A stretch of DNA of 64,000 nt from Thalassotalea euphylliae (GCF_003390395.1 NZ_QUOV01000001.1:4030001-4094000); one strand, 5' to 3'. Shown: positions 19,230 through 29,531, counted from the first letter of the stretch. Numbers and translations are program-made. The notes: generated from the letters alone by a model not told the origin.

Positions 19230-20448
19230 CTTTTATCAAAATGGCAGTGTTACTACGTTACACAATCTAGGCCAACGCTCATACGAAGACATGGAAAAAG
19301 AGCTTGTCAGTTTTAATCAAACACGCCCATTAGGTCTATTATTACCCTCTTTATTTTCCGAATTAGAAGGGCCGGCGCTGGCAAAAATTATCGACAAAAT
19401 AGCGCAAGTGCCTTATTTATCAGAGGTCGTTATCGGCCTAGATCGCGCCGATGAAGCCCAATATCGCTACGCCTTAGAGTTTTTTGACAAGCTGCCACAA
19501 CACCATCGTGTACTATGGAATGATGGGCCAAGATTAAAAGCGATTGATGCCAAGCTGCAAGCTTTAGGTCTGGCTCCAACAGAGCTCGGTAAAGGGCGTA
19601 ATGTTTGGTACTGCATGGGGTATATCTTGGCATCTAATCGCGCCGAATCTGTTGCCTTGCACGACTGCGACATTTTGACCTACGAAAAAGACTTACTCGC
19701 CCGTTTGCTCTATCCAGTTGCACACCCTCAGTTTAACTATGAATTCAGTAAAGGCTTCTATGCTCGCGTTGCCGATGGCAAAATAAACGGTCGCGTTTCT
19801 CGCTTATTGGTTACGCCACTTATTCGTGCACTAAAACGCGTTGTTGGTCCGAATGAATATCTCGACTATATGGACTGTTTTCGTTACCCATTAGCGGGCG
19901 AATTCTCATTCCGTCGCGATGTATTAAATGACCTCAGAATTCCTAGTGATTGGGGCCTAGAGATTGGTGTATTAAGTGAAATGCACCGCAATTACGCCAC
20001 CAACCGTATCTGTCAGGTTGATATCGCTGATGTTTATGATCATAAGCATCAAGACTTGTCACTGGATAACGCTGAAGCTGGCCTGTCAAAAATGTCGATC
20101 GATATTACCAAAGCGTTCTTCCGTAAACTTGCTACTCAAGGTCATACTTTTAGCACTGAAACGTTCCGCTCAATCAAAGCAACCTACTTCCGTATTGCGC
20201 TCGACTACGTAGAAACTTATCGCCACGATGCGCTAATGAACGGTTTATCACTAGATATTCACAATGAAGAGGCGGCAGTAGAGATGTTCGCGAAAAACAT
20301 TATGAATGCTGGCCAAACCTTCCTTGAGAACCCAATGGAAACGCCATTTATTCCAACGTGGAACCGTGTGATCAGCGCAGAACCCAATATTTTAAATGAG
20401 CTCAAAGAAGCGGTAGAGCAAGACAACTTAGAATTTAGCCCAAAATAA
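19222..20448 (+). CDS. gpgS: Glucosyl-3-phosphoglycerate synthase-like glycosyltransferase (GT81)
   Basis: A 408-residue GT-A-fold transferase. ATG at 19222, with GGGAGAA just upstream, is the right start; a longer frame exists but has no ribosome site. Features: GLDRADEAQ early, KGRNVWYCMGY, LHDCDI (the D-x-D metal site), KGFYARV, AGEFSFRRD and WGLEIGVLSEM, then a His in DHKHQ. This order matches glucosyl-3-phosphoglycerate synthase, which joins a nucleotide-activated glucose to 3-phosphoglycerate. A mannosyl version cannot be excluded from sequence alone. The partner phosphatase overlaps it. Confidence 0.8.
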   Translation: MADFYQNGSVTTLHNLGQRSYEDMEKELVSFNQTRPLGLLLPSLFSELEGPALAKIIDKIAQVPYLSEVVIGLDRADEAQYRYALEFFDKLPQHHRVLWNDGPRLKAIDAKLQALGLAPTELGKGRNVWYCMGYILASNRAESVALHDCDILTYEKDLLARLLYPVAHPQFNYEFSKGFYARVADGKINGRVSRLLVTPLIRALKRVVGPNEYLDYMDCFRYPLAGEFSFRRDVLNDLRIPSDWGLEIGVLSEMHRNYATNRICQVDIADVYDHKHQDLSLDNAEAGLSKMSIDITKAFFRKLATQGHTFSTETFRSIKATYFRIALDYVETYRHDALMNGLSLDIHNEEAAVEMFAKNIMNAGQTFLENPMETPFIPTWNRVISAEPNILNELKEAVEQDNLEFSPK

Positions 20449-20540
20449 TGGGCTTTATTCTGTGCTTAGCTCAATGCTTAGTTCAGTGAGTAGTTCAGTC
20501 CTTAATTAACTTCTTAGTTTAGTAAAAAGTAGGCAATAAA

Positions 20541-22304
20541 ATGGCAGAGTGTACCAACAGCACATTGGAGGTGTTAACTAACAAGCTAACGCAACAATTA
20601 GCGGTAATTTATGCTGATGTTGAGCTCGATATCAGTTATCAATCGCTTGCCTTGAATCTTATTCAAATCATGCGTTTGAGCGAGCAAAGTAAGCCGCCGG
20701 CGCCCTACTCTAATCATTGGTCTGAACAAGATGTAGTGATGATCACCTATGGTGACTCGTTACTCAAAGAAAATGAAAAACCATTGGTGACATTGCAACA
20801 TTTTGCCGACCATTACCTACAAGATCACATCAATAGCATTCATATTTTGCCATTTTTTCCCTATAGCTCCGATGATGGTTTCTCTGTCATTGACTACTCA
20901 TCAGTCAACGAAGCATTAGGTGACTGGGGAGATATCACCGCCATTGCCAATAAAAAGCGGTTAATGTCGGACTTGGTAATTAACCATTGTTCTTCACGCA
21001 GTTTGTGGTTTGACAACTTTGTTAAAGGTGAAGGACAAGGTCATGATTACTTCTTTACTGCTTCTCCGCATGACGAACTAAGTCAGGTAGTTCGCCCGCG
21101 GACTTCCCAATTGTTGCGTAAAACGGAAACAGCCAGAGGTGAACAATATGTTTGGTGTACCTTTAGTCACGACCAAGTGGATTTAGACTTTCGCAATCCT
21201 GAAGTTCTTAGCCAATTCGTTAAAGTTATTCGCCTGTATTTAGACAATGGTGTGCGTATATTTCGTATGGATGCCGTTGCCTTTTTATGGAAAATTGCAG
21301 GTACACCTTCGATTAATCTACCGCAAACCCATGAAGTCGTGCGTTTACTGCGTACACTAATCGAGCATGCGCAACCCGATGCGGTAATTATTACCGAAAC
21401 CAACATCCCAAACACCCAGAATCTGACCTATTTTGGCAATGCTAACGAAGCCCACTGCATTTACAATTTCTCATTGCCACCACTGTTGATTAATACCCTG
21501 ATCACAGGCAACTGCTTGTACTTAAAGCGTTGGTTAATGAGTATGCCACCCGCGCAAGATGGCACCACTTACTTCAACTTTATCGCTTCACACGACGGCA
21601 TCGGCTTAAGACCCGCGGAAGGCTTATTAAGCGATCAAGAAATATCATTGCTGATCAATACTATGAAAAATTTTGGTGGTGCCATTTCGTGGCGCACTAG
21701 TGAGTCGGGCGAGCAGAAAGCCTATGAGATGAATATTTCTTTGTTTGACGCACTGCAAGGCACAGTTAATGGCCCTGATAAGTGGGGCATGCAGCGCTTT
21801 ATTTGTGCGCATTCAATTATGCTTGGTTTAGAAGGTATTCCAGGTATTTATATTCACAGCTTACTTGGTACGCGCAACGATTATGAAAAACTAAAAAACA
21901 CCCATCATAATCGCGCCATTAATCGCCACCGTTGGGATTATGAGGCGTTAGAACAACAACTCGCCGATGAAACAAATCCGCACGCCAATGTACTAAAACA
22001 AATGCTAACGCTAATTGATATTCGCACCGCACAAAAGGCGTTTCATCCCAATGCGACGCAGTTTACGCTGCATTTAGGGCTCAACTTATTTGGCTTTTGG
22101 CGTCAAAGCCAAGATCGTCGACAAAGCATCTTCTGCATAACCAATGTGACCGATCAGTCACAAGAATTACCTATTTCTGAGCTAAACTTGATTATCACAG
22201 AGCACTGGGTCGATTTGATTTCAGAGCAAAGTTTTGATGATCTCACTCAAGCGATCGAGTTAGCACCTTATCAAACAGTATGGATAAGCAATCGCGGAGA
22301 CTAG
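20541..22304 (+). CDS. Glucosylglycerate phosphorylase-like GH13 (sucrose phosphorylase family)
   Basis: A 587-residue alpha-amylase-superfamily enzyme of the GH13_18 type. Catalytic residues are readable: nucleophile Asp244 in [11 protein letters not shown], acid/base Glu286 in IITETNIP, and stabiliser Asp352 in [12 protein letters not shown]. Other family marks are [18 protein letters not shown] and the GIPGIYIHS segment. Such enzymes split a glucoside with phosphate to glucose 1-phosphate. The context with glycerate kinase and GpgS argues for glucosylglycerate rather than sucrose as substrate. No signal peptide, so it acts in the cytoplasm. It is 92 bp after gpgS and may have its own expression control. 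Confidence 0.8.
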   Translation: MAECTNSTLEVLTNKLTQQLAVIYADVELDISYQSLALNLIQIMRLSEQSKPPAPYSNHWSEQDVVMITYGDSLLKENEKPLVTLQHFADHYLQDHINSIHILPFFPYSSDDGFSVIDYSSVNEALGDWGDITAIANKKRLMSDLVINHCSSRSLWFDNFVKGEGQGHDYFFTASPHDELSQVVRPRTSQLLRKTETARGEQYVWCTFSHDQVDLDFRNPEVLSQFVKVIRLYLDNGVRIFRMDAVAFLWKIAGTPSINLPQTHEVVRLLRTLIEHAQPDAVIITETNIPNTQNLTYFGNANEAHCIYNFSLPPLLINTLITGNCLYLKRWLMSMPPAQDGTTYFNFIASHDGIGLRPAEGLLSDQEISLLINTMKNFGGAISWRTSESGEQKAYEMNISLFDALQGTVNGPDKWGMQRFICAHSIMLGLEGIPGIYIHSLLGTRNDYEKLKNTHHNRAINRHRWDYEALEQQLADETNPHANVLKQMLTLIDIRTAQKAFHPNATQFTLHLGLNLFGFWRQSQDRRQSIFCITNVTDQSQELPISELNLIITEHWVDLISEQSFDDLTQAIELAPYQTVWISNRGD

Positions 22305-22420
22305 ATAACCACTACCTGTAGCCGTTTATATTGGTAGTTTTTGTGGTCATTAGCGACGCCAAATCTACCTGCTATTCCTTATCCAATATAATTGAATCAC
22401 TAAGAATTTTGACATTAAAA

Positions 22421-22454
22421 AAGCCGAATAGATTGCTCTATTCGGCTTACATCA
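22421..22454 (-). terminator. Intrinsic terminator for the PEP-CTERM gene
   Basis: A perfect 12-bp stem (AAGCCGAATAGA and its complement, arms 22421-22432 and 22437-22448) with loop TTGC. On the minus strand it ends in a T-run, 30 bp after the PEP-CTERM stop. It could also slow plus-strand transcription. Confidence 0.85.
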
Positions 22455-22477
22455 ATTATAAAACTAGCATTAGAAAG

Positions 22478-23266
22478 TTATTTTTGAACGCTTCGTTTAC
22501 GCATAATTCCTAATCCTATTAATGCACTCGCTAATAGACCGATCGGGGCAGGCTCAGGTACATCGACAGGTGCATTTCTAACGAGTAAGTTGGCAACAGC
22601 GAAATGTCTTTCACTAATTGTACTTGTTGTTGCACTGCTTCTAAGACCAAATTCAGCGCCATCATTTTCAGCGATATAGCCAACACCAGCGTGGTTTAGT
22701 GGGTCAAAAATAGAGCTAAAAATATTGCCCGTTAGAATGTTTTGGCTGGCTGGAAGACCTACTGTGCTAGAGGGATCTTTGGCATCAGCATAGGCTCTGA
22801 TCTGCCCTTGACACGTGCGAGCAGAATCATCACTACAGGCGTTCGTTGCACCATAGTTAAACCAGGCTATTTGTGCATCATTAAAGTTATTACTGAATAT
22901 TGATTTAGTACCAAAATTTTCAGCAAACCAAGTGGCGCCATAGAAGTTGCTCACACTGTACCCATCGACTAATCCACCTGACAGTGAATTCAATAGAGTG
23001 TTGGTTTCTTGACGCGTTGCAAAACGCCAGTCATCAGCTTGCCAAATAGCACCGTTGTTATCAGTCCACGATTGGTTTTCAATATCCAAACGCGCAATAC
23101 CAAAGGTGCTATCAAGTGATAACCACTCTAAGTCTTGTAGCTCAACTTGTTGAGCTTGACCAAAATCGTTTTGAAACTCATGTGTTCCAGAGATAAGTCC
23201 AGCATTTGCCGTTGTCACAATTGTAGAAAAAACAAGGGGAAGCGCTAACTTAGTAAATTTATTCAT
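22478..23266 (-). CDS. PEP-CTERM sorting domain-containing exported protein
   Basis: A 262-residue protein with a signal peptide (MNKFTKLALPLVFS...ANA, cleavage near residue 23) and a C-terminal tripartite PEP-CTERM signal: VPEPAP, a hydrophobic helix (IGLLASALIGLGI) and the basic end MRKRSVQK. Such proteins are cut and sorted by an exosortase, which is not in this window. The mature part has W-F-A and N-N-G-A-x-W-Q-A-D-D-W-R-F-A motifs seen in a group of Alteromonadales PEP-CTERM proteins of unknown role, with one Cys pair. AGGA lies 7 bases before the ATG. It is a single gene with its own terminator. Confidence 0.85.
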   Translation of the reverse strand: MNKFTKLALPLVFSTIVTTANAGLISGTHEFQNDFGQAQQVELQDLEWLSLDSTFGIARLDIENQSWTDNNGAIWQADDWRFATRQETNTLLNSLSGGLVDGYSVSNFYGATWFAENFGTKSIFSNNFNDAQIAWFNYGATNACSDDSARTCQGQIRAYADAKDPSSTVGLPASQNILTGNIFSSIFDPLNHAGVGYIAENDGAEFGLRSSATTSTISERHFAVANLLVRNAPVDVPEPAPIGLLASALIGLGIMRKRSVQK

Positions 23267-23495
23267 AAGGAAATCCTACCTTAACTGCTTATTAAATTTT
23301 CCATCGTTATAAGAAGCTCAATTAAGCGCAGAATCATGGGTACAGTAAATTTGTGAGGGGCTGTCATAGACCACAACGCACAATACCACTATCTTTGTTC
23401 GCACTTAATGACACTTATCGCTGCTTTTAGTTAGCACTTTTAATTAGAATTGACGCTGAAAAGCAACATCGCTTTTATAGCAAATATAGTGCCTA
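23267..23495. other. Upstream region of the PEP-CTERM gene
   Basis: No gene seen. The AT-rich sequence at 23280-23310 probably contains the minus-strand promoter of the PEP-CTERM gene. The rest holds no feature I can name, up to the palindromic element that starts at 23496. Confidence 0.4.
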
Positions 23496-23759
23496 ATACC
23501 AATTTGATTAATTATTTAGTCTCTCAGAATGACATAAGCAGTATTAGAACAAACGAAATTTATGACGATATAGTTGCTCTACATCAAGTGAATTTTGTGC
23601 AGTTATCATGCTGCTTATGCATTCCCAAAGGCGAGTTTTAAAGGCTCATATACTGCGTTATGCCGTTTGACAAGGGAATAACCATTCTCTACACGCCAAG
23701 CCTTGTCTATGAACCTTTAAATTCTCGCTGAGTGATCAAATAATTATTCAATTTGGTAT
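23496..23759. repeat. 264-bp palindromic (MITE-like) element downstream of argA
   Basis: Terminal inverted repeats of 32 bp with five mismatches: ATACCAATTTGATTAATTAT at the left, and the complement of the right end reads ATACCAAATTGAATAATTAT; both end in CTCAG. A second, inner pair of about 20-bp arms (23631-23650 and 23708-23728) encloses a 56-bp core at 23650-23705. That core aligns without gaps to 7541-7596, with 41 of 56 bases identical by eye. A short open frame inside it has no coding signature. Confidence 0.75.
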
Positions 23760-23781
23760 AAAGGGTATGCATTTAGAAATG

Positions 23782-23806
23782 AAAAAGGCTGCGCAAAGCA
23801 GCCCTA
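23782..23806 (-). terminator. Intrinsic terminator of the arginine operon
   Basis: A GGCTGC/GCAGCC stem with a GCAAA loop, read on the minus strand, ends in TTTTTC. It lies about 80 bp after the argA stop. Confidence 0.8.
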
Positions 23807-23886
23807 TTAAATTGTCACCACGTTAAGTTTACTTACTCTACCGAAAGTCTCACTTGGGCAAAGTATAAACGCGCTAAGAGAACGTG

Positions 23887-25263
23887 TTACGCAATGCCTT
23901 TTACCAAAACCTTAGACTTACGCTGGTAGTTGTACATCTGTTTTTTCTCTTCTGGTAATTCATCAATACTGGTTTCAATAAAGCCCTGCTCTCTAAACCA
24001 ATGGCCACTGACCGTAGTGAGGACAAATAATTGCTCCAACTTTTGACGTTTGGCAAAGGCTTCAACGGCAGCGATCAATCGCTCGCCGCGATTTCCTTTG
24101 CGGTAATCTAGGTGAATGACCACGCAGGCTAATTCCCCCGCTTTAGCTTCGGGATAGGGATATAGCGCGGCACAGGCAATGATCACTTCTTCTTTTTTTA
24201 AGACGATAAAGCGATCAATCTCTGTTTCTAGCAGCTTGCGCGAGCGACGTACGAGTACGCCCTCTTCTTCAAGTGGCTGGATAAGCTCTAAAATACCACC
24301 AACATCATCAATTGAGGCGGTAGCAATATGCTCTTTATGATCTTTGGCAATCAAGGTGCCAGCACCATCACGGGTAAACAGCTCTTGTAGCAGCGCCGTA
24401 TCACTTTGATAAGACACACAGTGACAACGCTCTACGCCGTTTTCACCACTTTGGATAATGGCGCGCAGCAATAACTGGCGCACATGATCCACTTCTTGCT
24501 TACCATAAGCATCCAATAACTCTTTGACTTTACCGACACTACAACTACGAATCAGCGAACCATCAGTATCCAGTAAGCCATCATCTTCGGTAAAAGTAAT
24601 CAGCTTATCCGCCCCTAATGAAATCGCCGTTTGTGTAGCAACATCTTCCAGCGCCAAGTTAAACACTTCACCTGTGGTGGAATAACCAACAGGTGAAAGC
24701 AAGACAATTGAGCCATAGTCTAATTGGCGATTAATGGCTTCCGTATCAATACGGCGCACAAGACCAGTATGCTGATAATCTACGCCCTCTTTAACACCAA
24801 TCGGGCGAGCAATCACAAAGTTACCTGTACTGACCCTAATTTGTGCGCCATGCATTGGCGAGTTTGCTAAGCCAGTGGTTAACAGGGCTTCAATATGAAC
24901 CCGCAGTGAACCCGTCGCATCTTTAACCGCCATTAACGTTTTCGGGTCGGTAATACGCAGATGCTGTTCAAATTGCTGATCAACACCGAGTAAGTCGGCA
25001 CGCTCGGCGATTTGCGGGCGCGCACCGTGCACAATCACCAGCTTTACGCCAAGGCTTCGCAGTAAGGCAATATCATGAATAATATTGGCAAAGTTTGGGT
25101 GCAGCACCGCCTCACCACCAAACATTAACACCACAGTTTTACCGCGATGGGCGTTAATGTAGGGAGCAGCGTTTCTAAACCACTTTACGTAGTCTTGGTT
25201 TTTTTCGCTCTTTTCAGTATTAGCGTTCTGACTTAATTGCTGACGCGCGTGTGAAGCTGGCAC
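23887..25263 (-). CDS. argA: Amino-acid N-acetyltransferase (N-acetylglutamate synthase)
   Basis: Acetylates glutamate from acetyl-CoA, the first step of arginine synthesis. The 458 residues combine an amino-acid kinase fold (YINAHRGKTVVLMFGGEAV, VIVHGARPQI; about residues 30-290) and a C-terminal GNAT domain (about 310-450, with HLDYRKGNRGERLIAAVE as the acetyl-CoA loop). This is the classic ArgA architecture. The start used is GTG at 25263, about 20 residues longer than E. coli ArgA. It is the last gene of the arg operon, 42 bp after argH, and duplicates an activity also expected from the ArgH tail. Confidence 0.95.
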   Translation of the reverse strand: MPASHARQQLSQNANTEKSEKNQDYVKWFRNAAPYINAHRGKTVVLMFGGEAVLHPNFANIIHDIALLRSLGVKLVIVHGARPQIAERADLLGVDQQFEQHLRITDPKTLMAVKDATGSLRVHIEALLTTGLANSPMHGAQIRVSTGNFVIARPIGVKEGVDYQHTGLVRRIDTEAINRQLDYGSIVLLSPVGYSTTGEVFNLALEDVATQTAISLGADKLITFTEDDGLLDTDGSLIRSCSVGKVKELLDAYGKQEVDHVRQLLLRAIIQSGENGVERCHCVSYQSDTALLQELFTRDGAGTLIAKDHKEHIATASIDDVGGILELIQPLEEEGVLVRRSRKLLETEIDRFIVLKKEEVIIACAALYPYPEAKAGELACVVIHLDYRKGNRGERLIAAVEAFAKRQKLEQLFVLTTVSGHWFREQGFIETSIDELPEEKKQMYNYQRKSKVLVKGIA

Positions 25264-25305
25264 TAAAGACTTTTCCTGTTCAATTTAATCGATAACAAAC
25301 GTGAG

Positions 25306-27255
25306 CTAGCTAGCTACGCGGCACACTTGATAAGCCATAGCAATCTCATCTTCTGGATGACGATTTGGGCTTAGCTCACTATCTTCAATGATATAATCCG
25401 CAAGAGTCGACTTATCAATGGTGCTAAAGCCCAACTTTGTGAAGTAGTCAGGAATGTAAGTCAGCACAATAATGGTTTCGAGCTCCATCATATGGGCAAA
25501 TTCCAGCAAGTATTGTGTCAGTGCCTGCCCCTGCCCTTGACCATGCCAGCTGTCGTCCACCACGATACTGCGAATTTCTGCCAGCCCTGGTTCATAAATA
25601 TACAGCGAGGCACAGCCAACCACTTGCCCTTCCACTTCAGCGACGACAAAGTTTTGAATATCGTGAATAATATTTTCGCGAGTGCGACTTAAGATCTCAC
25701 CTTTATCCGCCCAGTAAGCAACTTGTTGATGGATCTTATCGATATCTGACATGCGCGCGCGACGGACCGAGAAAGCTTCCGCTTTTTGTGCATTTAAGCG
25801 TTGCTGCACTTGTTTAAGCGCCAGCTTAGTTTGCTGTTTACCTGGCGCACCAACCACTTGCTCATTAAGAATATCGGTTTGTACTGTTTGGCCTTTTTGC
25901 ATTTGGGCAATCGCCTTTTGTACTTGCGAGCGCGAAGTGCCACCCAGCGCCTCACGTTTATCTAGCGTCGATTCAATTGATAAGTGTTGGTAGACATCTT
26001 GCTCAATTTTGTCGCTAAAGGCTTGTAACTGGGTTAACGTCAAATCTTCCAGCGGTACACCTTTATCAATGGCTGCCAGTACTACTTCACCGACAATATG
26101 ATGCGCTTCACGGAATGGAATATCTTTGCTAACAAGATAATCGGCAAGCTCAGTGGCATTAGCATAACCTTGCTGCGCAGCAGCTAGGGTTCTCGCGCTA
26201 TTTACCTTCAGCCCTTCAACCACTAGCGTCGCCATTTCCATACATTCTTGCCAAGTATCTAAGGCATCGAACAAGCCTTCTTTGTCTTCCTGCATATCTT
26301 TATTATATGCGAGCGCCAAAGCTTTCATGGTGGTTAACATGCCCGTGAGTGAGCCAAAGACACGCCCCGCTTTGCCGCGAATCAGCTCACAAGCGTCGGG
26401 GTTTTTCTTTTGTGGCATTAAGCTTGAGCCAGAGCTAACCAAGTCAGACATTTCCACAAAGCCTGCTTCACCTGAATTATAGAAAATTAAGTCTTCGGCA
26501 AAACGCGACAGATGCATCATGCTGATGCTGGCAGTCGACAATAGCTCAATGACATGGTCACGGTCTGAAACTGCATCTAAGCTGTTTAGTGTCGCAGCAC
26601 GAAAGCCTAAGTTATGTGCTAACTTATCGCGGTCAATCGGGTAGGCCGTACCCGCTAGCGCACCTGAGCCTAATGGCGAAACATCTAAACGATAGAGTGA
26701 ATCTTTTAAGCGACCAATATCGCGGTCAAACATTTCAACATAGGCCAAACACCAATGACCAAAAGTCACTGGTTGAGCACGCTGCAAGTGGGTGTAACCC
26801 GGCAATACAGTATTGGATTCACGATCGGCGAGGTTCATTAGCGCTTGCTGTAAGTTCACTAAGGCAATAAGTAACTCGCCGCCCGTTTCTTTACACCAAA
26901 GCTTAAGGTCAGTGGCTACTTGGTCATTACGACTGCGGCCTGTGTGCAGTTTTTTACCTAAGTCACCGGTTTTTTCAATCAGTTGAACTTCCACCCAACT
27001 GTGAATATCTTCCGCATCAGACAATAAAATCTGTTTCGGATTTTCTTCTACCGATGCTTTAAGCTCCAATAGTGCTGACTCAAGGCGTGCGACTTCGTCA
27101 TCAGACAACACGCCTACTTGATTGAGCGCCCCAGCCCAAGCAATCGAGCCAACAATATCTTGCACCGCCATGCGGTAATCAACCGGCAATGAGTCGTTAA
27201 ATTTCTTAAATTGTACGCTCGCCTTTTCTTTAAACCGGCCGCCCCACAATGCCAT
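25306..27255 (-). CDS. argH: Bifunctional argininosuccinate lyase / N-acetylglutamate synthase, ArgH(A)
   Basis: At 649 residues it is about 190 longer than ordinary ArgH. Residues 1 to about 460 are the lyase: [29 protein letters not shown] and [11 protein letters not shown] (the catalytic-Ser loop of the fumarase superfamily). After a linker, residues about 490-640 form a GNAT acetyltransferase domain: [33 protein letters not shown] (acetyl-CoA loop) and YFTKLGFS. ArgH with a fused acetyltransferase is known from Moritella and relatives, where the tail gives N-acetylglutamate synthase activity. It is 54 bp after argG. Confidence 0.95.
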   Translation of the reverse strand: MALWGGRFKEKASVQFKKFNDSLPVDYRMAVQDIVGSIAWAGALNQVGVLSDDEVARLESALLELKASVEENPKQILLSDAEDIHSWVEVQLIEKTGDLGKKLHTGRSRNDQVATDLKLWCKETGGELLIALVNLQQALMNLADRESNTVLPGYTHLQRAQPVTFGHWCLAYVEMFDRDIGRLKDSLYRLDVSPLGSGALAGTAYPIDRDKLAHNLGFRAATLNSLDAVSDRDHVIELLSTASISMMHLSRFAEDLIFYNSGEAGFVEMSDLVSSGSSLMPQKKNPDACELIRGKAGRVFGSLTGMLTTMKALALAYNKDMQEDKEGLFDALDTWQECMEMATLVVEGLKVNSARTLAAAQQGYANATELADYLVSKDIPFREAHHIVGEVVLAAIDKGVPLEDLTLTQLQAFSDKIEQDVYQHLSIESTLDKREALGGTSRSQVQKAIAQMQKGQTVQTDILNEQVVGAPGKQQTKLALKQVQQRLNAQKAEAFSVRRARMSDIDKIHQQVAYWADKGEILSRTRENIIHDIQNFVVAEVEGQVVGCASLYIYEPGLAEIRSIVVDDSWHGQGQGQALTQYLLEFAHMMELETIIVLTYIPDYFTKLGFSTIDKSTLADYIIEDSELSPNRHPEDEIAMAYQVCRVAS

Positions 27256-27309
27256 AGTCTTTCTCCTAACCTTATCTTTAAATGTCGCTGCTACTTATAT
27301 CTTTTCTAG

Positions 27310-28536
27310 TTACTTGTCTTTTTGGTTCATGGCAGTAATTCTGCTCGATAAACTAAACAAGCGAATAAAGCCCTCTGCATGCTGTTGGTCGTAAACCTCA
27401 TCAGCACCGAAGGTCGCAAACTCTTCTGAGTATAAGCTGTTTGGTGAACGACGTTGGGTTACCGTCGCGGTACCTTTGTAAAGTTTCACGACCACATCAC
27501 CCGTCACTTTTTCGGATAGGGATGCCGCAGCAGCTAGTTGTGCTTTTGCCAGCGGCGTAAACCAGCGACCATCGTAAATCACGTGTGAGAATTCAAGACC
27601 AATTGACTCTCTAAACTTCAGCGATTCTTTATCAAGAATCAGGGTTTCCAAGCCTTTGTAAGCGGCCATTAATACCGTACCACCCGGCGTTTCATAGCAG
27701 CCGCGTGACTTCATACCAACTAAGCGGTTTTCAACGATATCAATACGACCCACACCGTGTGCAGCTGCTTTATCATTTAGGTAAACCAGTGCTTCATACG
27801 CTGACAGGGCTTTGCCATCAACGGCGGTCAGTTCACCTTGGTCAAAGCTTAATTGCACTGTCTCTGGCGTATCAGGTGCATCCATCGGATCTACCGTCAT
27901 GGTCCACACTTCTTTTGACGGCTCACACCAAGGGTCTTCTAACTCACCACCTTCATGTGAAATGTGCCATGCATTCGCATCACGGCTATAGATTTTGGTC
28001 AGTGACGCTGAGCATGGAATATCACGCTCATCGAGATAATTAAGCAGGTCTTCACGCGAAACCATGTCCCACTCACGCCATGGCGCAATCACGGTAAGCT
28101 CTGGCGCTAGTGCCGCGAAACAAGACTCGAAACGCACTTGGTCATTACCCTTACCGGTACAGCCATGACAAACCGCATCGGCACCGACTTTTAGCGCCAC
28201 TTCAACGTGCGCTTTGGCAATGACAGGACGCGCCATTGAGGTGCCCAATAAGTATTGGCCTTCGTACACTGAACCCGTTTTTAAAATTGGATAAATGTAG
28301 TCTTTAACGAACTCTTCTTTGAGATCAACCACGTGACATTCAGAGGCACCTGAGGCAATCGCCTTTTCTTTAATGCCTTCAAGCTCTTCATCACCTTGAC
28401 CGACATCGGCACAGAAGGCGACGACTTCACAACCGTCGTAGTTTTCTTTTAACCACGGAATAATTGCCGAGGTGTCTAAGCCACCCGAGTATGCTAATAC
28501 CACTTTTTTAATTTGTTTTTTCTTTGCTAATGCCAT
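27310..28536 (-). CDS. argG: Argininosuccinate synthase
   Basis: Joins citrulline and aspartate using ATP. The 408-residue protein has the PP-loop [15 protein letters not shown] near the N terminus, [26 protein letters not shown] and [16 protein letters not shown], all diagnostic. It belongs to the short, operon-type ArgG family rather than the longer E. coli type. Position: 75 bp after argF and 54 bp before argH, in an argCBFGH order common in Alteromonadales and Vibrionales. Confidence 0.97.
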   Translation of the reverse strand: MALAKKKQIKKVVLAYSGGLDTSAIIPWLKENYDGCEVVAFCADVGQGDEELEGIKEKAIASGASECHVVDLKEEFVKDYIYPILKTGSVYEGQYLLGTSMARPVIAKAHVEVALKVGADAVCHGCTGKGNDQVRFESCFAALAPELTVIAPWREWDMVSREDLLNYLDERDIPCSASLTKIYSRDANAWHISHEGGELEDPWCEPSKEVWTMTVDPMDAPDTPETVQLSFDQGELTAVDGKALSAYEALVYLNDKAAAHGVGRIDIVENRLVGMKSRGCYETPGGTVLMAAYKGLETLILDKESLKFRESIGLEFSHVIYDGRWFTPLAKAQLAAAASLSEKVTGDVVVKLYKGTATVTQRRSPNSLYSEEFATFGADEVYDQQHAEGFIRLFSLSSRITAMNQKDK

Positions 28537-28610
28537 GTTCGTTACCTAAAAATTCTTTATTAATCTGTGTTTACTGAATTTGTATTTAATCTGTTCGTCG
28601 AAATAGTGAG

Positions 28611-29531
28611 TTACTGGTTCGCAAATAGTGTGACCAGTACCGCCATTTGCGCCCACATACGGTTTTCCGCTTGCTCAAAAACAATCGCGTATTTTTCGTC
28701 GTCAAATAGCGCAGTGGTGATTTCATGCTCTAAATGTGCAGGTTGGCAATGTAATACCTTAGTTGCACCTGTGGTTTCCATCATGGCGTGATTGACCTGA
28801 AACGGCATAAAGCTCGCTTCAATATCGGCAAATTTTGTATCGTCGCCCATAGACACCCAAGTATCAGTATAGATAACATCTTGCGCGCCAATGGCTGAAG
28901 CATCGTGGGTTAATACTAGCTTGCTGCCTGATTGTTCAGCGAGTGCTTGTGCCTTGGCAAACATCTCGCTATTTGGGCCATAACCCTCTGGGCAAGCAAG
29001 GGTGAAATCAACGCCTAAAATGGCCGCTACTAACATCAAAGAGTTAGAGACATTATTACCATCCCCCACATAAGCCAGCTTGACCTGAGTCAAATCATCA
29101 AACTGTTCGGCAAGCGTGACAAAATCAGCTAGCGCCTGACACGGGTGATACAAATCACACAGCGCGTTAATGACCGGCACGCTGGCATGCTCAGCAAGAC
29201 CTGTAATTGATTGATGGGAAAATACACGCGCAACAATCGCATCGGCGTAACAAGATAGGTTTTTCGCGTAGTCACTGACACGCTCACGCTCACCCAATTT
29301 GCCATTTTGCTGGCCTAAATACAGAGCGTGGCCACCGAGCTTGGCAATACCAATATCGAAACTCACATGGGTGCGCAGCGATGGTTTTTCGAAAATCATC
29401 GCTACTGATTTGCCCGCTAGCGCTTGGCTGTATTCAGCAGAGTTGCTTTTAATGGTTTTAGCGAGTGCAATTAGATCTAAAATTTGCGATTTGCTTTGCA
29501 AATCGTCGGCTAAAAAATGTGAGATTGTCAT
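28611..29531 (-). CDS. argF: Ornithine carbamoyltransferase
   Basis: Makes citrulline from ornithine and carbamoyl phosphate. The 306 residues include EKPSLRTHVSF (carbamoyl-phosphate loop, S-x-R-T), HPCQALADF (H-P-x-Q) and DTWVSMGDD (the ornithine-binding SMG loop). One oddity: the usual HCLPA motif reads HCQPAH. The SMG loop argues for ornithine over acetyl- or succinylornithine as substrate. It is 145 bp after argB, the widest gap in the operon. Confidence 0.93.
   Translation of the reverse strand: MTISHFLADDLQSKSQILDLIALAKTIKSNSAEYSQALAGKSVAMIFEKPSLRTHVSFDIGIAKLGGHALYLGQQNGKLGERERVSDYAKNLSCYADAIVARVFSHQSITGLAEHASVPVINALCDLYHPCQALADFVTLAEQFDDLTQVKLAYVGDGNNVSNSLMLVAAILGVDFTLACPEGYGPNSEMFAKAQALAEQSGSKLVLTHDASAIGAQDVIYTDTWVSMGDDTKFADIEASFMPFQVNHAMMETTGATKVLHCQPAHLEHEITTALFDDEKYAIVFEQAENRMWAQMAVLVTLFANQ

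Noticed and set aside
18339..20448. Trehalose or sucrose phosphate synthesis as the role of the cluster
   Set aside because: The synthase and phosphatase motifs fit GpgS and MPGP, and a glycerate kinase leads the operon; no trehalose-6-phosphate or sucrose-6-phosphate synthase motifs are present.
22331..22513. 60-residue plus-strand open frame after the phosphorylase gene
   Set aside because: It runs through a terminator hairpin and into the PEP-CTERM gene on the other strand.
23450..23641. 63-residue open frame on the plus strand
   Set aside because: It lies largely inside the palindromic element at 23496-23759 and has no ribosome site or domain.
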